A stretch of DNA of 64,000 bases from Ahaetulla prasina (Eukaryota; Chordata; Lepidosauria; Squamata; Colubridae): NCBI RefSeq assembly GCF_028640845.1, contig NC_080541.1, forward strand, positions 173,205,502 to 173,269,501, in the 5' to 3' direction. Position numbers and translations under genes: made by a program. Positions 33,732-46,445 of this stretch are shown piece after piece (position 1 is the stretch's first letter; every line of letters begins with the position of its first letter). The notes beneath the pieces were generated by a model. That model was given only the letters and a program-made list of their open reading frames with translations. It did no database searches and had not been told where the DNA came from.

Positions 33732-34451
33732 GTGATGCTCCAGGGTGAGGCATGGAAGAAACATGGAAGTTCTAACTCCCCTTCATTGCTCCAACTTTCC
33801 CCAAACGTCCCCATGTTTCCTGCAAGTCCTGGAGCAAAAGCTCCCATATGCACCTCTGACAGACTCTGGCTGCGAGTAGTCCAGCAAACAAAGTTTGCAG
33901 CAACAAGGCAAGAATTCCAAGCAAAGTTAGCTAGGCCGTAAACAAGGCAAGAAATCCAGTAAGGCAGGCAAACCGGGCAAGGCACACAAGGTGAAGCACA
34001 GCAAAATCCAGATGTTGGCAATGGCACACAGGGCTCCAAAAATTCAGCGTTTGTTCCTGACAAATGCCCCTCCCAAAGGCGTCTCCTTAAGTCTCAGTCC
34101 CCAGGTGAGCCTTGTGAAGAGCGGAGGGGCACTCTCCTCCCAAGTTGTTGGGTTGGCCTGCATTGCTCCTGCCTCCTCTCCACTCTCCATGCTTGGGGAT
34201 CAGGAGGGGGCGATCCTTGCGCATTGCCAGAGCTCCATCGCTTCTCTTTCCACTGCCTGCCCTCTCTTCCCCCCTCTATCAGTCATCCTGCGCCTGTTCT
34301 TCCTTGCTGGCAATCCTTCCCAGGCCCAAGGGATCTGGGGCTGCCTCGACCTGCTCCTCCAGTCGTTCCTCCAGAGCCAACAAAGCCGTGCCCTCTTCCT
34401 CCATTAGCCCCAGCTCCAGCTTATCTCCTCCGCAGACTCAGGGCCATGACA
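33732..34451 (-). mobile_element. Candidate solo LTR
   Basis: On the minus strand the segment begins TGTCATGGCCCTGAG and ends GGAGCATCACA, i.e. TG...CA termini. It is GC-richer than its surroundings. The flanks CTAAT and TTAAT match at four of five bases, as for an old LTR target duplication. It is about 720 bp with no internal retroviral genes beside it, so a solo LTR. The open frames inside have no similarity I recognise. Confidence 0.5.
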
Positions 34452-35828
34452 TTAATCCAACAACTATCTTGGAGACCAAGAGCCTTACTGTTGAGGTCTT
34501 CAGTGGACATGTCCAAGCATCTGGTAGAAGCAGAACTGTTTTGATTTCAGAGAAGTAGTAGCTTAGTCCCAAGAAACAGAAATCTATGTATCAATTCTGC
34601 CTTTGACAAATATGCGTCACCACTAGCATTCCAGGTTCCTACACTGCAGGAAATATGTGATTGCTGGATGACAATTCATACCAGCTTAAGTTGGGGCAGA
34701 AATCAAGTTTTGGAAAGCTGCTGGAGAATATGAATTGGCAAACTCTGATAGGACTCAGAATTAATGTTTAGCAGTATAAGTATTCTTTGTGAACTGCACT
34801 AACGTATATCAATTAAGTATGTCTCGCTCAAAAAGAGACTTTTGGGATGGAAGGAACAAGTCGATAGAGAAACAATAGAAAAGCAAGAAGCCAGTCATTG
34901 TCTAAAGACCCTAAAATGAGACTTTAATTCTTCTTTCTCCTAAATTGTTTGGCTTTCTCCTAAATTGTTCAGCAGTTGGAGGCTGTCAGCTTTTACCTCT
35001 TGTAACACAAGGGGAATTTTATCTCGGGAGTTCTCTGGAAACAGTCTCTTCTGTTTCGGTTTTTTTGTTTTTATTGGTGTGCTTGTTTTTTTGTTGTTTT
35101 TTTTAATCTCATTTTGCCTTGTGTAGATAAGAGAAATTTGCAGTTGGTGAATTGCTTTCTTTTTGAAAAAGAGGAAGGGGAGCCTTTTTCAGTCCAGTGC
35201 AGTTTTGTCAATCATAAGGAGGGGAAGTCTTCTCTTTTAAGTTGCCTCTGTGATCCCTTGGCCAAAATCAATGTGCTTTTATGACTAATGATAAAGCAAA
35301 GACTTCTTTCCAGTTGCCCAAATGTTTATTTTTACTGCAGAAAAGGCACTGCTTCATCCTCAGGGTGCTTTCTCATTTCTGTGGGTGGGGTTAGTTTCCT
35401 GGCAAAGGGTGATTTTGACTGGTTTTTTTTGTTTTTTGGCTGTTGTGAGATTCTAGATGCTGTTTTTCTGCCTATTTAATTTTTCTCCATCACTCTGCTC
35501 CCTCCCTTGTCATCCTCCTTCCTGATCTGCTTTCCCTTGAAATGTATTTGAAGCAGAGGAAACTACTGAAGAAACACTTTTATAATGAGAGACTACGCCC
35601 TTACTTCCTTCAACTTTAAAACTCAGGAAAGTAATATCAGGATGGAAAAAAAAACATTTAATCTGTATCTCTCTCCCTCCCTCCCTCCCTCCCTCCTTCT
35701 CTCTCTCTCTGTGTCACCCCCCCCAAATATATTAGAATGCCAAGTCCAGAATTCAGATGCAGAGGTTCTCAAACACTGCCATAGTGAAGACCCTAAATAA
35801 TAAATATTTCACTTGCTTATACTTGGAA
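34452..35828. other. Intergenic, nothing recognised
   Basis: Unique sequence with T-rich tracts near 35050-35110 and a (CCCT)n/(CT)n tract at about 35670-35712. No gene seen. Confidence 0.45.
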
Positions 35829-36137
35829 CAGTGGTGGGATTCAAATTTTTTTACTACTGGTTCTGTGGGCATGGCTTGGTGGGCGTAGCATGGCTTGGTG
35901 GGCATGGCTTGGTGGGCATGGCAGGGGAAGGATACTGTAAAATCTCCATTCCCACCCCACACCAGCAGAAGGTTACTGCAAAATCCCCATTTTCTCCCAA
36001 TTAGTTGGGACTCAGGAGGCAGAGAATAGATGGGGGTGGGGCCAGTCAGAGGTGGTATTTTCCGGATCGTCGAACTACTCAAAATTTCCACTACCGGTTC
36101 TCCAGAACTGGTCAGAACCTGCTGAACACCACCTCTG
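35829..36137. mobile_element. hAT-like MITE (ACCGGTT family, long type)
   Basis: CAGTGGTGGGATTC to AACACCACCTCTG, 309 bp; flanks ACTTGGAA and ACTTGGAG match at seven of eight. The GCATGGCTTGGTGGGC units in its left half are tandemly repeated. Confidence 0.85.
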
Positions 36138-36644
36138 ACTTGGAGTAAGATTGTGTTATTGGGGCTATCAATGGGCAAGAAATAAATATACAATTTCCTT
36201 TTCATACTTGTAGTTTAAGCTCTGTGCCACAGTTATCAAACCTTTTGGTACTGCGACTTCCTATTGCGCCTTGCACACATGAAGTGAAAGATGGGAGCTC
36301 AACCCCGCCCCATGGCAACACACGGGTCTTGAACGCAGCTTGCTGTCCTACCCAGCATCCTAACCATGCAAGTCACCGTGCTCCTACCTGTTGCATTACA
36401 TTAAACAAGAGCTCTCAAACTACGGGTTAATACTATAGGGTCAATGGGGTCACTTTCTTTTGGAAAACCTTGATGACCTTGTACAAGGAGAATGGGAGCA
36501 CTGTCAACCATTGTTCTGGACTTGCTCCTCACATGAAAGGAGCCCCCAACTGGGTGTTCCCCACACAACAATGATGTCACCGGCTAATCCTTTCAACACA
36601 GAAGCGCCTTGGTGCTTCTGACAAGAATGTTATGCTATGTAGCA

Positions 36645-36868
36645 GTAGCAATTGAACTTAGGCTTATATACCACTTCAGTGCTTTACAGCACTAAGAATC
36701 ACCATATTGCCCCCCAACAATCTGGGTCCTCATTTTACTGACCTCGGAAGGAGGGAAAGCTGAGTCAACCTTGAGTCAGTCAGCATCGAAGGAATTGAAC
36801 TCCTGGCAATGTGAGCAGATTTAGCCTGCAATATTACATTCTAACCACTGCGCCACCACGGCTCTTGT
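36645..36868 (-). mobile_element. tRNA-derived SINE (squamate type)
   Basis: Minus-strand copy of the family at 40921: the head reads GTGGCGCAGTGGTTAGAATG (reverse of 36838-36858) and the 3' end corresponds to the GTATATAAGCCTAAG text at its left. Confidence 0.8.
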
Positions 36869-38180
36869 ACCAAGTAGCCCTTTCCTTTGGTGATGATGTT
36901 AAAAAAAGAAAGTTTTACTGACCCATGTGATTCGATCTTGTGAATTACTTGCATCATCTTGGAATAATATTTTGATGTACATAGATAGATTTATGGGGAA
37001 TTTCCTAAAATGCTAAAGATGTCGATGTTATGCTGAATTGTAGCTAAAGCTCTAAAATCTGAGGGTGTTTGAGGAGGTATAGTTGTACTAGGAATGGGGA
37101 GTTGCCCAAAGAAGGAATTGTAAAAGTGACATTATTCCAGAAATTAAAGGTAGGTTTTTCAAAATGTGTAATTTTTCTGTTTTGCAACAAGCATATTTTC
37201 CATTAATCAGAAGATGAAGCAATACGCTTTTCTCTGGCATACGTGAAAACAGTGTTATGGCCCTAAGGAAAATATTAGCATTTTTTTAAAAAAATGTCTT
37301 TTTATATTTTAGAATAAAATATGATGCTACTTACTCTATTGGGGCTCTCCCTTCAGCATTTTGCTGGGTGAAGGATGAAAAATTCACTCCATGTCCATCT
37401 CACATCATGTAACACATATTATAAGAAGATACAAAGTATGATAGACGAGGGCCAGTATAATCTTCCTTCACAGATGCAAATTTATATATAACGTTGTAGT
37501 AATCACATGCTAAACTTTTTTGAACCAGGATATGATTTTTAGAATTTGTTTGTTTCTCACAGTGGGAAGGCTGTAACTTAGTGACAGAACAGGTTTTACA
37601 TGAATGTTCACCATATAGTATTTCCTGGTCACTATTCTGCCTTAGGATCTGGATAAATGGTTACTAAATTATTCAGATTCTAGTCCCATCCTAGCATCTT
37701 TCAGATTTAGAAGGGAACTTTTGTGTTTCATAGGCAGCATGGCATGCTATTTAGGGACGATAAGAGCTGCCCAATTTATCTAGTAAGGATCAGGTCGGGG
37801 AACCCTGACATACATAATATTGACACATACCCCAAATCTGACTTCTCTTTGGGACAATTTCTGTTGTTTCTTAGTAACAACATATGCATGTATGTACGAA
37901 CCAGAAAAAAAACTTTAAGATAATTTTAGGAAGCAGACTTAACAGCAATTCCCACTGAACCCATATTAAAGTCATTGATGCTTATATTTTTTTAGACGAT
38001 AGCTCTATGACTGCCGTGTGGATTAAAATAACTTAAATTCACCCAGAATTTCCCATTTTTAAAAGCTCTCAGGAACAGTGTCAATGTTGACATCACTGGA
38101 TACTTTCCAAAGCCATCACTCCAGCACGGGGGACCTGCTACTTAATAAACCATGATCCACTGACTAATTTCTCATAATCC
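36869..38180. other. Intergenic, nothing recognised
   Basis: AT-rich unique sequence; no gene, repeat or splice-linked frame recognised. Confidence 0.45.
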
Positions 38181-38432
38181 TAAAAGCTTTAACCAAAAAC
38201 TTTCTACTATTGACCTCACCCCATTCCTAAGAGGACCATAAGGGGCGTGCATAAGCGCACAAACGTGCCTACCGTTCCTGTCCTATTGTTTTTCTTTTCT
38301 TCTTCCTATATATATATGCTTATACCTCCTTATATTTACCCATATATGTGTTTATATACTATATAATCTTTTTGTATGATACCTACATATATTGTTGTGA
38401 CAAAATAAAATAAATAAAATAAAAATAAAATA
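38180..38432 (+). mobile_element. LINE 3'-end fragment
   Basis: Shares CTACTATTGACCTCAC, CATTCCTAAGAGG and AAGGGGCGTGCATAAG with the longer fragment at 49400-49850 and ends in an AAATAAAATA tail. Family not settled. Confidence 0.6.
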
Positions 38433-40550
38433 AATGTCTTTGTCAGCTGATCTGCCCTGCCTTACCTTGCCCATGCGTATGTAGTCTATGTGTTTGAGAT
38501 CAGCCAAGTGAGCAAAGAGTACCCAAAGATTGTTAGATCGCAAAATAAAGACTTGGCAATTATTGTACTTCCTGCCTCTTCTCTTACATGCATTTCCTAC
38601 CTGTTCTTGTACCCTTTAGCCAGACCTCTTCTCTCCCAACATTACCAAAAAAAAAAAAAAAAAGTAGGGAGTGTGAGCTTCTCTTATTACCTGATTTTGC
38701 TTGCTAAGTGGAGAAAATTTCTCCTGGCTCTTTGCAGCTGAAAAGCTATCTCTTTATCTAGGAGTTATGAAGAGTGGGAAGTGGTGTGTGGTGTGCAGCA
38801 GAATTTCAGTTTCCTTGTTGATCTTCATCATAATGTGGCCTTAAACTTCCTTTTAATCCGGAGCCAAGAAAAAACGAAACGAAACAAAAGCTGAGACTGG
38901 GTGTTGAGGATGTGATGTTTGTGTGTGAGAAAGAGAAAGGGGAGGAAGGGAGAGCACTTCCCAAGGATCTTTCTAGCATTGGGGTTTCTGCACAAGAGTG
39001 TAAGAGGCGTAGCTGGGGGAGGGTGAAAGAACTGATGTGTTGCAGCAAGGACAGCTGTAGTTCTCTAGACACAATCAGGATATGACATCACCTAGGGGGA
39101 GGCAAAAAGAAAAAAAGAAAGCAGAGTGTATTTAATGAAAAGCCCAACAAGGATTTCGTAAATGAAAATGCTAAATGTCTGAGCTCTGAACACACCAGTA
39201 ATTTTACAAGAATTCCAGGAATTTCTTTTGGACATTTCTGGAATAACGTACAGGAGGAGGACATTTTTTCTGGATCATCTGTGGAGTTGTGGGTGAGTGT
39301 TTTCTGTAAATAGTTGGTTTTACAAAGAACTTTGATCAAGGCAGGACAAGCCAACTCCTAGAGTGGATCTTTCTCTTGAATTGATGTTGTTTATAGCTTA
39401 GCCGTGGCACATTTGCAGCTTTGCAGTTCATCTTAAAATATACACCAGGATAGTTTTCTCAGCTTTACAACTATTAATACTGTATAAGCTAACTGCTATG
39501 GATCTGGACAGGTTCTGCCTTGGACTAGAGAAAAACTCTAGAGAAGTGACTGGTTTATACTAAAAAAAAATTCAAATCTTTACAGTTCTAATAGTCTCCT
39601 ATGGTCAGATTAGCAATTTTGAGTGGAGCTGTTTTGGAGCACAAAATAACGACTGTTTTTCAGATCAGTTAGGTGCTCCTTGGTTGCCCCTTGGCAAAAA
39701 AAGGCAGAAGTGCTAAAAGCACCATATCTAATAAACTTTTTAAATAGACTGAATTATTACAGAAGCGAGCAAACTGAAAATGAGCGTCTGTGTGTTTGAT
39801 ACAGAGAATAGTTTAACTAGAATAATGCCATGTGTGCTTTTGGGTGTGTAAAGGGTTAGGGTAAATGGGAACATGCCATTTACAATTCCCTGGGGAGGCT
39901 TTTGGGGAAATGTTGAGTTTCAATTTGCTGATATTGTTATAGAATCTGTCAGCTTAAGATTTAGAGTGTTTCCAGTCAGGCTTTTACTGTGCAATTATCC
40001 TTAACAGTGGTCCCAGGCAGTCGGTGCATTCTTTCATTTTGATCATCTCATCTTTCTCCTTCCCTTCTTTCAACATTTCCCTTTCTAGAGAAAATCCGTT
40101 AAGGAAAAAAAGTTGGAATAAAAGTAGAATCCCTTGACTGCTAGCACTAAGAACTAGTGGTATCAGTACCACTGCGTTCAAACTCTGCTTATTTGGGAAT
40201 AAACTTTATTACTATAAGGGGATTTTCTTCTGAACATATATGCAGAGATTATATTGCCAAAGAATTTGTATTCTCTACGGTGGTGGTGGGGAGCATTCTA
40301 TGCCTCTGCTCCCCCCACATTTTCTACCATAACTGAATAATCATTGCAGGTGAAAAAATCACTCCAACTAAGAGAGATATTTATATTGATACTATTAGTT
40401 GTCATTTGGATGCTTCTGAAAAAGCCACCATCCCTCCCATTCCAAAGCTCAACCATCTCCAAAGACATACAACAGAGAATATAATCCACAAATATGCTAG
40501 TTATAACTGGCAGAGTGAGATACACAACGTCCATAGTAGTTCAACCACAA
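38433..40550. other. Intergenic, nothing recognised
   Basis: Largely repeat-free unique sequence. It could hold regulatory DNA or an untranslated MOB3C exon, but nothing in the sequence proves it. Confidence 0.4.
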
Positions 40551-40581
<31 letters not shown>

Positions 40582-40616
40582 CATACATACATACATACAT
40601 ACATACACACATACAT
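40551..40616. repeat. (ACAT)n microsatellite
   Basis: About 15 copies of a tetranucleotide, with one ACAC interruption near the end. Confidence 0.95.
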
Positions 40617-40920
40617 AGAAAATTAAGGGAGAAAAGTCCTTAATAGTAACAACATTCAGGTTTTATGGAACAAAGTGATATAAAACTTTGACACGGGTTC
40701 TGAGTGAATCTGATAGCACAAATCTATTCCCATTATACAAATCCATTTTGGGCTAAGCAGTGTTATGTTAAGTGTAGAAACTTTGTAAGAAAAAGCAAGT
40801 CAATGATAATTAAAGTCATGAAATAATAAAAAGATAAAGAAATATGAATTTGAAAAAACTAGTTTATACCAAGATTAGTTTTTACGCTATTCCATAGTTT
40901 TTTTCTTTTTGACAACAAAA

Positions 40921-41150
40921 GAGCTGTGGTGGCTCAGTGGTTAGAATGCAGTATTGCAGGCTGACTCTGCTCACTGCCAGCAGTTCAATCCTGACTGGCT
41001 CAAGATTGACTCAGCCTTCCATCCTTCCGAGATTGATAAAATGAGGACCCAGATTGTTGGAGGCAATGTACTGACTCTGTTATCCACTTAGTGGGCTGTA
41101 AAGCACTTTGAAGCGGTATATAAGTCTAAGTGCTATTTCTACTGCTAATA
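40921..41150 (+). mobile_element. tRNA-derived SINE (squamate type)
   Basis: Head GGTGGCTCAGTGGTTAGAAT (A box) and CAGTTCAATCC (B box, 40981-40991); body with GACTCAGCCTTCCATCC and AAAATGAGGACCCAGATTG; 3' end AGCGGTATATAAGTCTAAG. Confidence 0.85.
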
Positions 41151-41689
41151 ATCCTGGTTTCCAACATCTCTGTATAGTACTCCATAACTGCCTTTTGATC
41201 TTTAAACTTATCTGTCCCTTTTGAGAACCTCATTAGCTCCATCCAGCTAGAACTTTTTGGTATTGTACTTTAGGCTCAGCTAGAACGGAAACATCAGCTA
41301 GGATGTGAAATATCAATATCCATAGTGATATAGGTGTAAACTTTGGCACATGATTTTGAATGGCAATCTGATTTGGAGTAATAGGGTTACTGAGTTCTTC
41401 CATTCAGAAAGCTATTAGAATTAAGATTGAGTATATTTAAGATGACAGTGATTTCATATGATAATTTTCTAAAGTGCAGACTCTTTAATATGTAATAATG
41501 GGGATGCTTAGCTCAAGAAGAGTGATTGAGAAAATGGTATGAGCGACAAAGTTATAGCTGCTTAAAGTTCCACTCACTTTCAAATCAGTGTACATTTGAT
41601 TATGTTTAACCTAACTGCTCATGTAAAACTAACTGTGGATTGATTATATTCAAAATAAGTATCAGATAAAAAAATATCGAATAGCATAT
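41151..41689. other. Intergenic, nothing recognised
   Basis: AT-rich unique sequence between a SINE and the possible L1-like tail. Confidence 0.4.
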
Positions 41690-42262
41690 GAGTAAATTTA
41701 GGAAATATTTTGTATTAGATATATTTCTGAAGGAGAGGGGAATTGAGAGTGTGATTAAGTGTGGAGAGACTAGAGATTATAATTTAGGAATTATTTTAGA
41801 TTATGATTGTTAGTTTTGATACCCTGCATTTTGTTCTGGGAAGTCGGGGTGGGGGTGGGGGTAAGGGGAGGGAATTGGGGGTTGAGGCTAGAGATGGAGT
41901 GATGGTTAATGTACAGGGATTATTGAAGATGTATAAATATAATTAATGTAGGGTCGGGTCTGCCCAGTTACCATTTTAGAACGGTGGGGAGGGAGAAAAG
42001 AGAGAGTAGAAGGTAGGAAAGAGGAGAAGAGGAAGGAAGAGGGGTAGAAGAGGGAGAAGGAAGGTGTAGGGTGGAGGGAGGAGAGGATGTAGATAAGAGA
42101 AGGAGAGGAAGGTTTGGAAAGTAAAAGAAGGTAGAAGAGGGAAGAGTGTTAAAAAGTGGGGTGGTGACTGGGCAGGCCCAACTAACTGTATATAACTGTA
42201 CATTGAATGAGTTGTTCGACATGATTGTAAAAATAAAACTTTTTTATGGAAAAAAAACCACT
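41690..42262 (+). mobile_element. Possible LINE 3' UTR (L1-like) with poly(A) tail
   Basis: Purine-rich sequence (GGGTGGGGGTGGGGGTAAGG; a long GGAAGAGG-type tract at 41985-42150) ends AATAAAACTTTTTTATGG and an A run at 42251. The shape fits a retroposed 3' UTR, but no coding part is present, so this is tentative. Confidence 0.35.
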
Positions 42263-42424
42263 AACTGTATAGCCTGACTTTTTGAAACAACTTGCTTTAA
42301 CAATGGATGAATAGACAATGGATACAAATATGGACTCTTTTTCTCCTAGAGATCAGTTTTCCCCTGTTTGCTCTTGTGCTATCTTGTTTAAAATTAAGTC
42401 CTACCCAAAACCCTTTAACAGAGA

Positions 42425-42563
42425 AAGAAGGGGGATGGATGGAGTCACTGAAGCAGTAGTCATGAGCTTAAATGGACTCCAGAAGATGGTAGAGAAAGGC
42501 CTGGAAGAACGTTGTCCATGGGGGTCGTGATGGGTCGGACACGACTTCGCAACTAACAAGCCC
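42425..42563 (+). mobile_element. BovB (RTE) LINE 3' end
   Basis: Contains the BovB terminal text ATGGAGTCACTGAAGCAGTA, GACTCCAGAAGATGGTAGAG and GGGTCGGACACGACTTCGCA with ACTAACAA at the end. BovB is known to be widespread in squamates and to have moved between ruminants and reptiles. Confidence 0.85.
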
Positions 42564-43189
42564 TTTAAAATGAATATGCACTTATTCAACACCAGCTTTG
42601 GACAAAGAAATTTGTGTTACTGAATCATGGGACCATAGCTACGGGTAAGAGCAGTATTTCCAAAGAACTGTTCCTTCAGGGTCATTTCATATCACGTGGG
42701 AACATCTCTGATGAACCTCTTAGCTATTGTTAGTCATTTCCACAGTACATGTTCAGCATAGAAAGTTTTTTACTACTTATTTTCTTCTTCTCTGCAATCA
42801 TCCTAATGTCAGACTGTACGTTTTTTATTATCTATTCTAGGTGTCCACCAGCTTGTTACCCATTGTTATGAAATATGTAGCACAATCTTCTGCATGCCTT
42901 TTGTACATTTAATCAAAAAATAAACTAGTTAAATTATATAATTTTTTACTCCTAATAAGAATTTGGTTTGAAACTTTCATCTCCTGGTGCATCTGGATGA
43001 TAACTGTTCTGGAGAATGATTAGTTCATATCTAGCACCTTCATACATTTTCCACGTGAAAAGATTTCCTGGGTAGAAGCAGTAGGGCTATGCTGTTGAAG
43101 TATGCAAGATTCAACTGAAAGATCAAAGACTTCTAATCAGATGTATATTCATGCTGAGTGCAAGGAGCTTAAGGCACAGACCTAATGGC
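42564..43189. other. Intergenic, nothing recognised
   Basis: AT-rich unique sequence between the BovB tail and a SINE. Confidence 0.4.
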
Positions 43190-43427
43190 AATAGCACTTA
43201 GACTTGTATACCGCTTCACAGTGCTTAACAGCCCTCTCTAAACTGTTTTCAGAGCGAGCATATTGACCCCAACAATCTTGGTCCTCATTTTACCGACCTT
43301 GGGAGGGTGAAAGGTTGAGTCTGCCTTGAGCATGGTAAGAATTGAACTGCCAAACTGCTGGCAATCGGTAGTCAGCAGAATTAGCTTGCAATACTGCATT
43401 CTAACCACTGCACCGCCATAGCTCTAA
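43190..43427 (-). mobile_element. tRNA-derived SINE (squamate type)
   Basis: Minus-strand copy of the 40921 family; head end GGTGCAGTGGTTAGAATGCA is at the right, and AATAGCACTTAGACTTGTAT at the left is its 3' end. Confidence 0.82.
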
Positions 43428-43798
43428 TGCTATAATCGAAAGAGTTTTAAATCTCTAATGCTATAATCCACCTATTTTTTTTTCACTTGCAGGAAGCATG
43501 ACAGGCCCACACTGTCTTTTGTCCCATTTAAAAGCAGTCTGTTCAGTCTCCTATGGTCACAAATGCTTGGGTCAGGTATTACAAGTGGAACACATAAGGT
43601 GCTGTAGGGCCTTATCAGCGAGTCTCATTGTGCAATGTTGATAGGCTAACTGAACAAGCCTTCATTGATTGCTTATGCTAACCTAATTGCAAATAGTGCT
43701 TCAACATGATGGAAATTCGAGACCAACCGTAATTCCTTTACCACCAGAGATATACAGGCAGATATTACTACACACCAGCTTTAATGATTGGTATGGTA

Positions 43799-44300
43799 CA
43801 GTGGTGAAATGTAAAAGTTACTACCGGTTCTGTGTGGCTGTGGCTTGGTGGGGAGTAATGTGACTGGGTAGGCGTGGCCATTTTTTTTTACTTTTAAAAG
43901 CATTTTTCCTACAACCTCTTTTACGGTTCTACAACCGTAAAAAATGCTTTTAAAAGGCTCTGGTGATCAGACAACTCAGCTGGGATTGCCAGAGCCTTTT
44001 AAAAGCATTTTTTACAACCTCTTCGGCCGAAGAAGTTGTAGAAAAAATACTTTTAAAAGGCTCTGATAATCCCAGCTGAGCCACGCAATCATCAGAGGCT
44101 TTTTTTTTACTTTTAAAAGCATTTTTTCGGCTGAAGAAAAAATGCTTTTAAAAGTAAAAAAAAAACAAACCTCTGATGATCACACGGCTCAGCTGGACAT
44201 GGGGGGGAGCAGGGATTTTTGCTACTGGTTCTCCGAACCATCCGCCACCATCGCTACCGGATTGGGCGATCCGGTCCGAACCGGGAGCATTTCACCCCTG
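43799..44300. mobile_element. hAT-like MITE (ACCGGTT family, 502 bp)
   Basis: CAGTGGTGAAATG to CATTTCACCCCTG; flanks GTATGGTA and GTATGATA match at seven of eight. The centre contains several inverted TTTTAAAAGCATTTTT blocks able to form hairpins. Confidence 0.82.
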
Positions 44301-44308
44301 GTATGATA

Positions 44309-45406
44309 TTGTTAGATCATATAATTTGTCCTCTACCCAATAATGAAAGCTGTAGTTTAATCATTTCAAGATGATTGGATTAGGTACTCTCAATATTCTG
44401 TACCAAGCATTTCAACAATAAATAAGCATAGAATGCAATGATAATAGTTACAAATGTAATTTAAAAAAAAAAATATACAGAGCTTTTAATTCAGTTTAAA
44501 ACTTCTGTCAAACTTCTTTACCAGAAGTCCTATTCTGTGAAAAACAAAAACAAAAGACCAAATCAAAATCATCAACCCATACTACTGTTTTTTCCAAGGT
44601 AAACTAAAAAATATATAGAAATTTTGTAGCCTGGAATCAATAGGGTAGAGATTCTATTCCATCTGTGGCATTGCACTTATTCCAGTGATGCTCCAGTGAG
44701 AGAAGCTAGGAAAAACCTTCTAAAAAGATGTAGACTCAGATGCCAAATGTATTAAAACTAATCTATTGAAATCACGAGTTCTTCTCCAAGTATGACTAAG
44801 TTTGGAGAGTCAGACAGTACAGAATTAACCTTATATTTCCATATTGCTTTAGGCTTGTGTTGGCTTGTGTAATACTCCTTGGGTTCAGGATTGGCTAGAC
44901 TTTCAAAATAGTTTGTACTAGCAAAAACAACTTTCTGGTTGTTGTGGGTTTTTTTTGCCTTTAGTGTTTAATTCTCTTTTGGCTTTTATTTATCAGAATT
45001 CATTTCCTGCCAGGCAAATGTAATTGGCTTTCTTTCTTCTCCAACTTTTCTCTCTCCCTCTCTCTTTCCCTCTCTCTTTCTCTCTCACACACAGAGAAGC
45101 TACTGACCTCTTCTCTGACAGCCATTTTCTTAGAACAAGCTGTGGTCACCGTATTTAGAGCTGAATAAGTGATCTCTGGAAAGCAAATGCACCAAAGCAA
45201 ATTCTGTATTCAAACTGCAGCATGGTCAAAAGGGTAGCAGCTTAGCAAGCGCTTTCAGAAAAAAAGAATTGCAAATGGATACAATCAACAGACAAAAGAT
45301 TTGTTTCAGCGTTATGGTAAGTTTCCAGGTGTAGGCTGCAAAATTCCAGATCGCAAATAGTTAACAGCAAAAAGTTAGAGATTTTTGTAGTCCATATCTG
45401 TTAAAT
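44309..45406. other. Intergenic, nothing recognised
   Basis: AT-rich unique sequence with a short (CT)n tract near 45048-45085. Confidence 0.4.
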
Positions 45407-45758
45407 CTATGCTTTTTTTTTTTTTTGAGCCTTTGAGTCAGTATTGACTCCTGCTGACTGCCTAGACCAGGGGTCTGCAAATTTGGCTCTTTTAAGACTT
45501 GTGGACTTCAATCCCAAAGTTCTCTGGGAATTGAAGTCCACAAGTCTTAAAAGAGCCAAGTTAGCAGACCCCTGGCCTAGACTAGTCCCTACAGTTTTGT
45601 TGGCAAGGTTTTTTTGGAAGTGGTTTACAATTGCCTCTTCCTTAGGGCTGAGAAACACTGACTGGCCCAAAGTAATCTAACTTCATGCTTAAAGCAGTAT
45701 TAGAGATCATGGCCTCAGAGCAGCATGATGCTTTGACCACTCAACCAAACTGGCTCTA
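45407..45758 (-). mobile_element. Sauria-type SINE with nested MITE
   Basis: The minus strand carries the head (TTTGGTTGAGTGGTCAAAGC-like) and body (CTCAGCCCTAAGGAAGAGGC), then GGAGTCAATACTGACTCAA of the BovB-like tail. It is split by the palindromic MITE at 45468-45574. Confidence 0.75.
45468..45574. mobile_element. Palindromic hAT-like MITE nested in a SINE
   Basis: CAGGGGTCTGCAAATTTGG to CAGACCCCTG with exact duplications GCCTAGAC at 45460-45467 and 45575-45582. Confidence 0.87.
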
Positions 45759-45761
45759 TGG

Positions 45762-46060
45762 CAGTGGTGGCAAACCTATGGCACACGTACCAGAAGTGGC
45801 ACTCAGAGCCATCTCTCCGGGCATGCCAGCCATCGCCCGTTTCTTTTCTGGTTCCAGTGTGCACATACGCACCGGCGAGATGGTTTTTGTGTGCGCATGC
45901 GTGCCAGAAATCAGAAGACCAGGTTACCGGCACGCATGTGCGTTCACCGGAAACTGGAAGCTCAGCTTCCCAGCATGCGCATGCACGCAGGGGAACTGCT
46001 CTTCCAGTTTCCGGGGCTCCCACACATGCACATTGGGGAGCTGCTCTTCCAGTTTCCTGT
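45762..46060. mobile_element. hAT-like MITE (GTGATGGCGAACC family), right end lost
   Basis: Begins CAGTGGTGGCAAACCTATGG and continues GAAGTGGCACTCAGAGCC as in 13949 and 54008. No closing inverted end is found, so the right boundary is approximate. Confidence 0.65.
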
Positions 46061-46445
46061 TTATTAATTCATATTCATACATTTACAACCAAACATCTGT
46101 TTTACAGCATCAGCTTTTGAAGTTCGGAAGTAGATCTGTGTTCGTGATATTTGATGGTCTTTGGGAACAGTAATCATGAAACGCCACACTCTAGAGGTGG
46201 GGAATGAATGAATGCCCTGTTCCCCACTACAGTCTATTTTTTCAGAATAGACATGGCAATGAATTCTATATTCAGCAAGGAGGGATTATTAGTGGCAACT
46301 GAGCTCTGATGCTTTGGTATATATATAGTGAAAGAGATATTTGCAGAACTTTTTTTCCTAACTTTTAAAAGCAAGATATGAACATGAGCAAAATTCCTCC
46401 CACCCATTTATTTGAATCTTTTTGTCTGGGTTGGTCACTCTAATT

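Noticed and set aside
33647..34558. Long ORFs on both strands around a GC-richer block
   Set aside because: No similarity or splice context; the block looks like a solo LTR.
40921..41000. tRNA-like A and B boxes as a tRNA gene
   Set aside because: The segment continues into a SINE body and has no intact cloverleaf; the same holds at 9384, 24105, 36645, 43190 and 52197.
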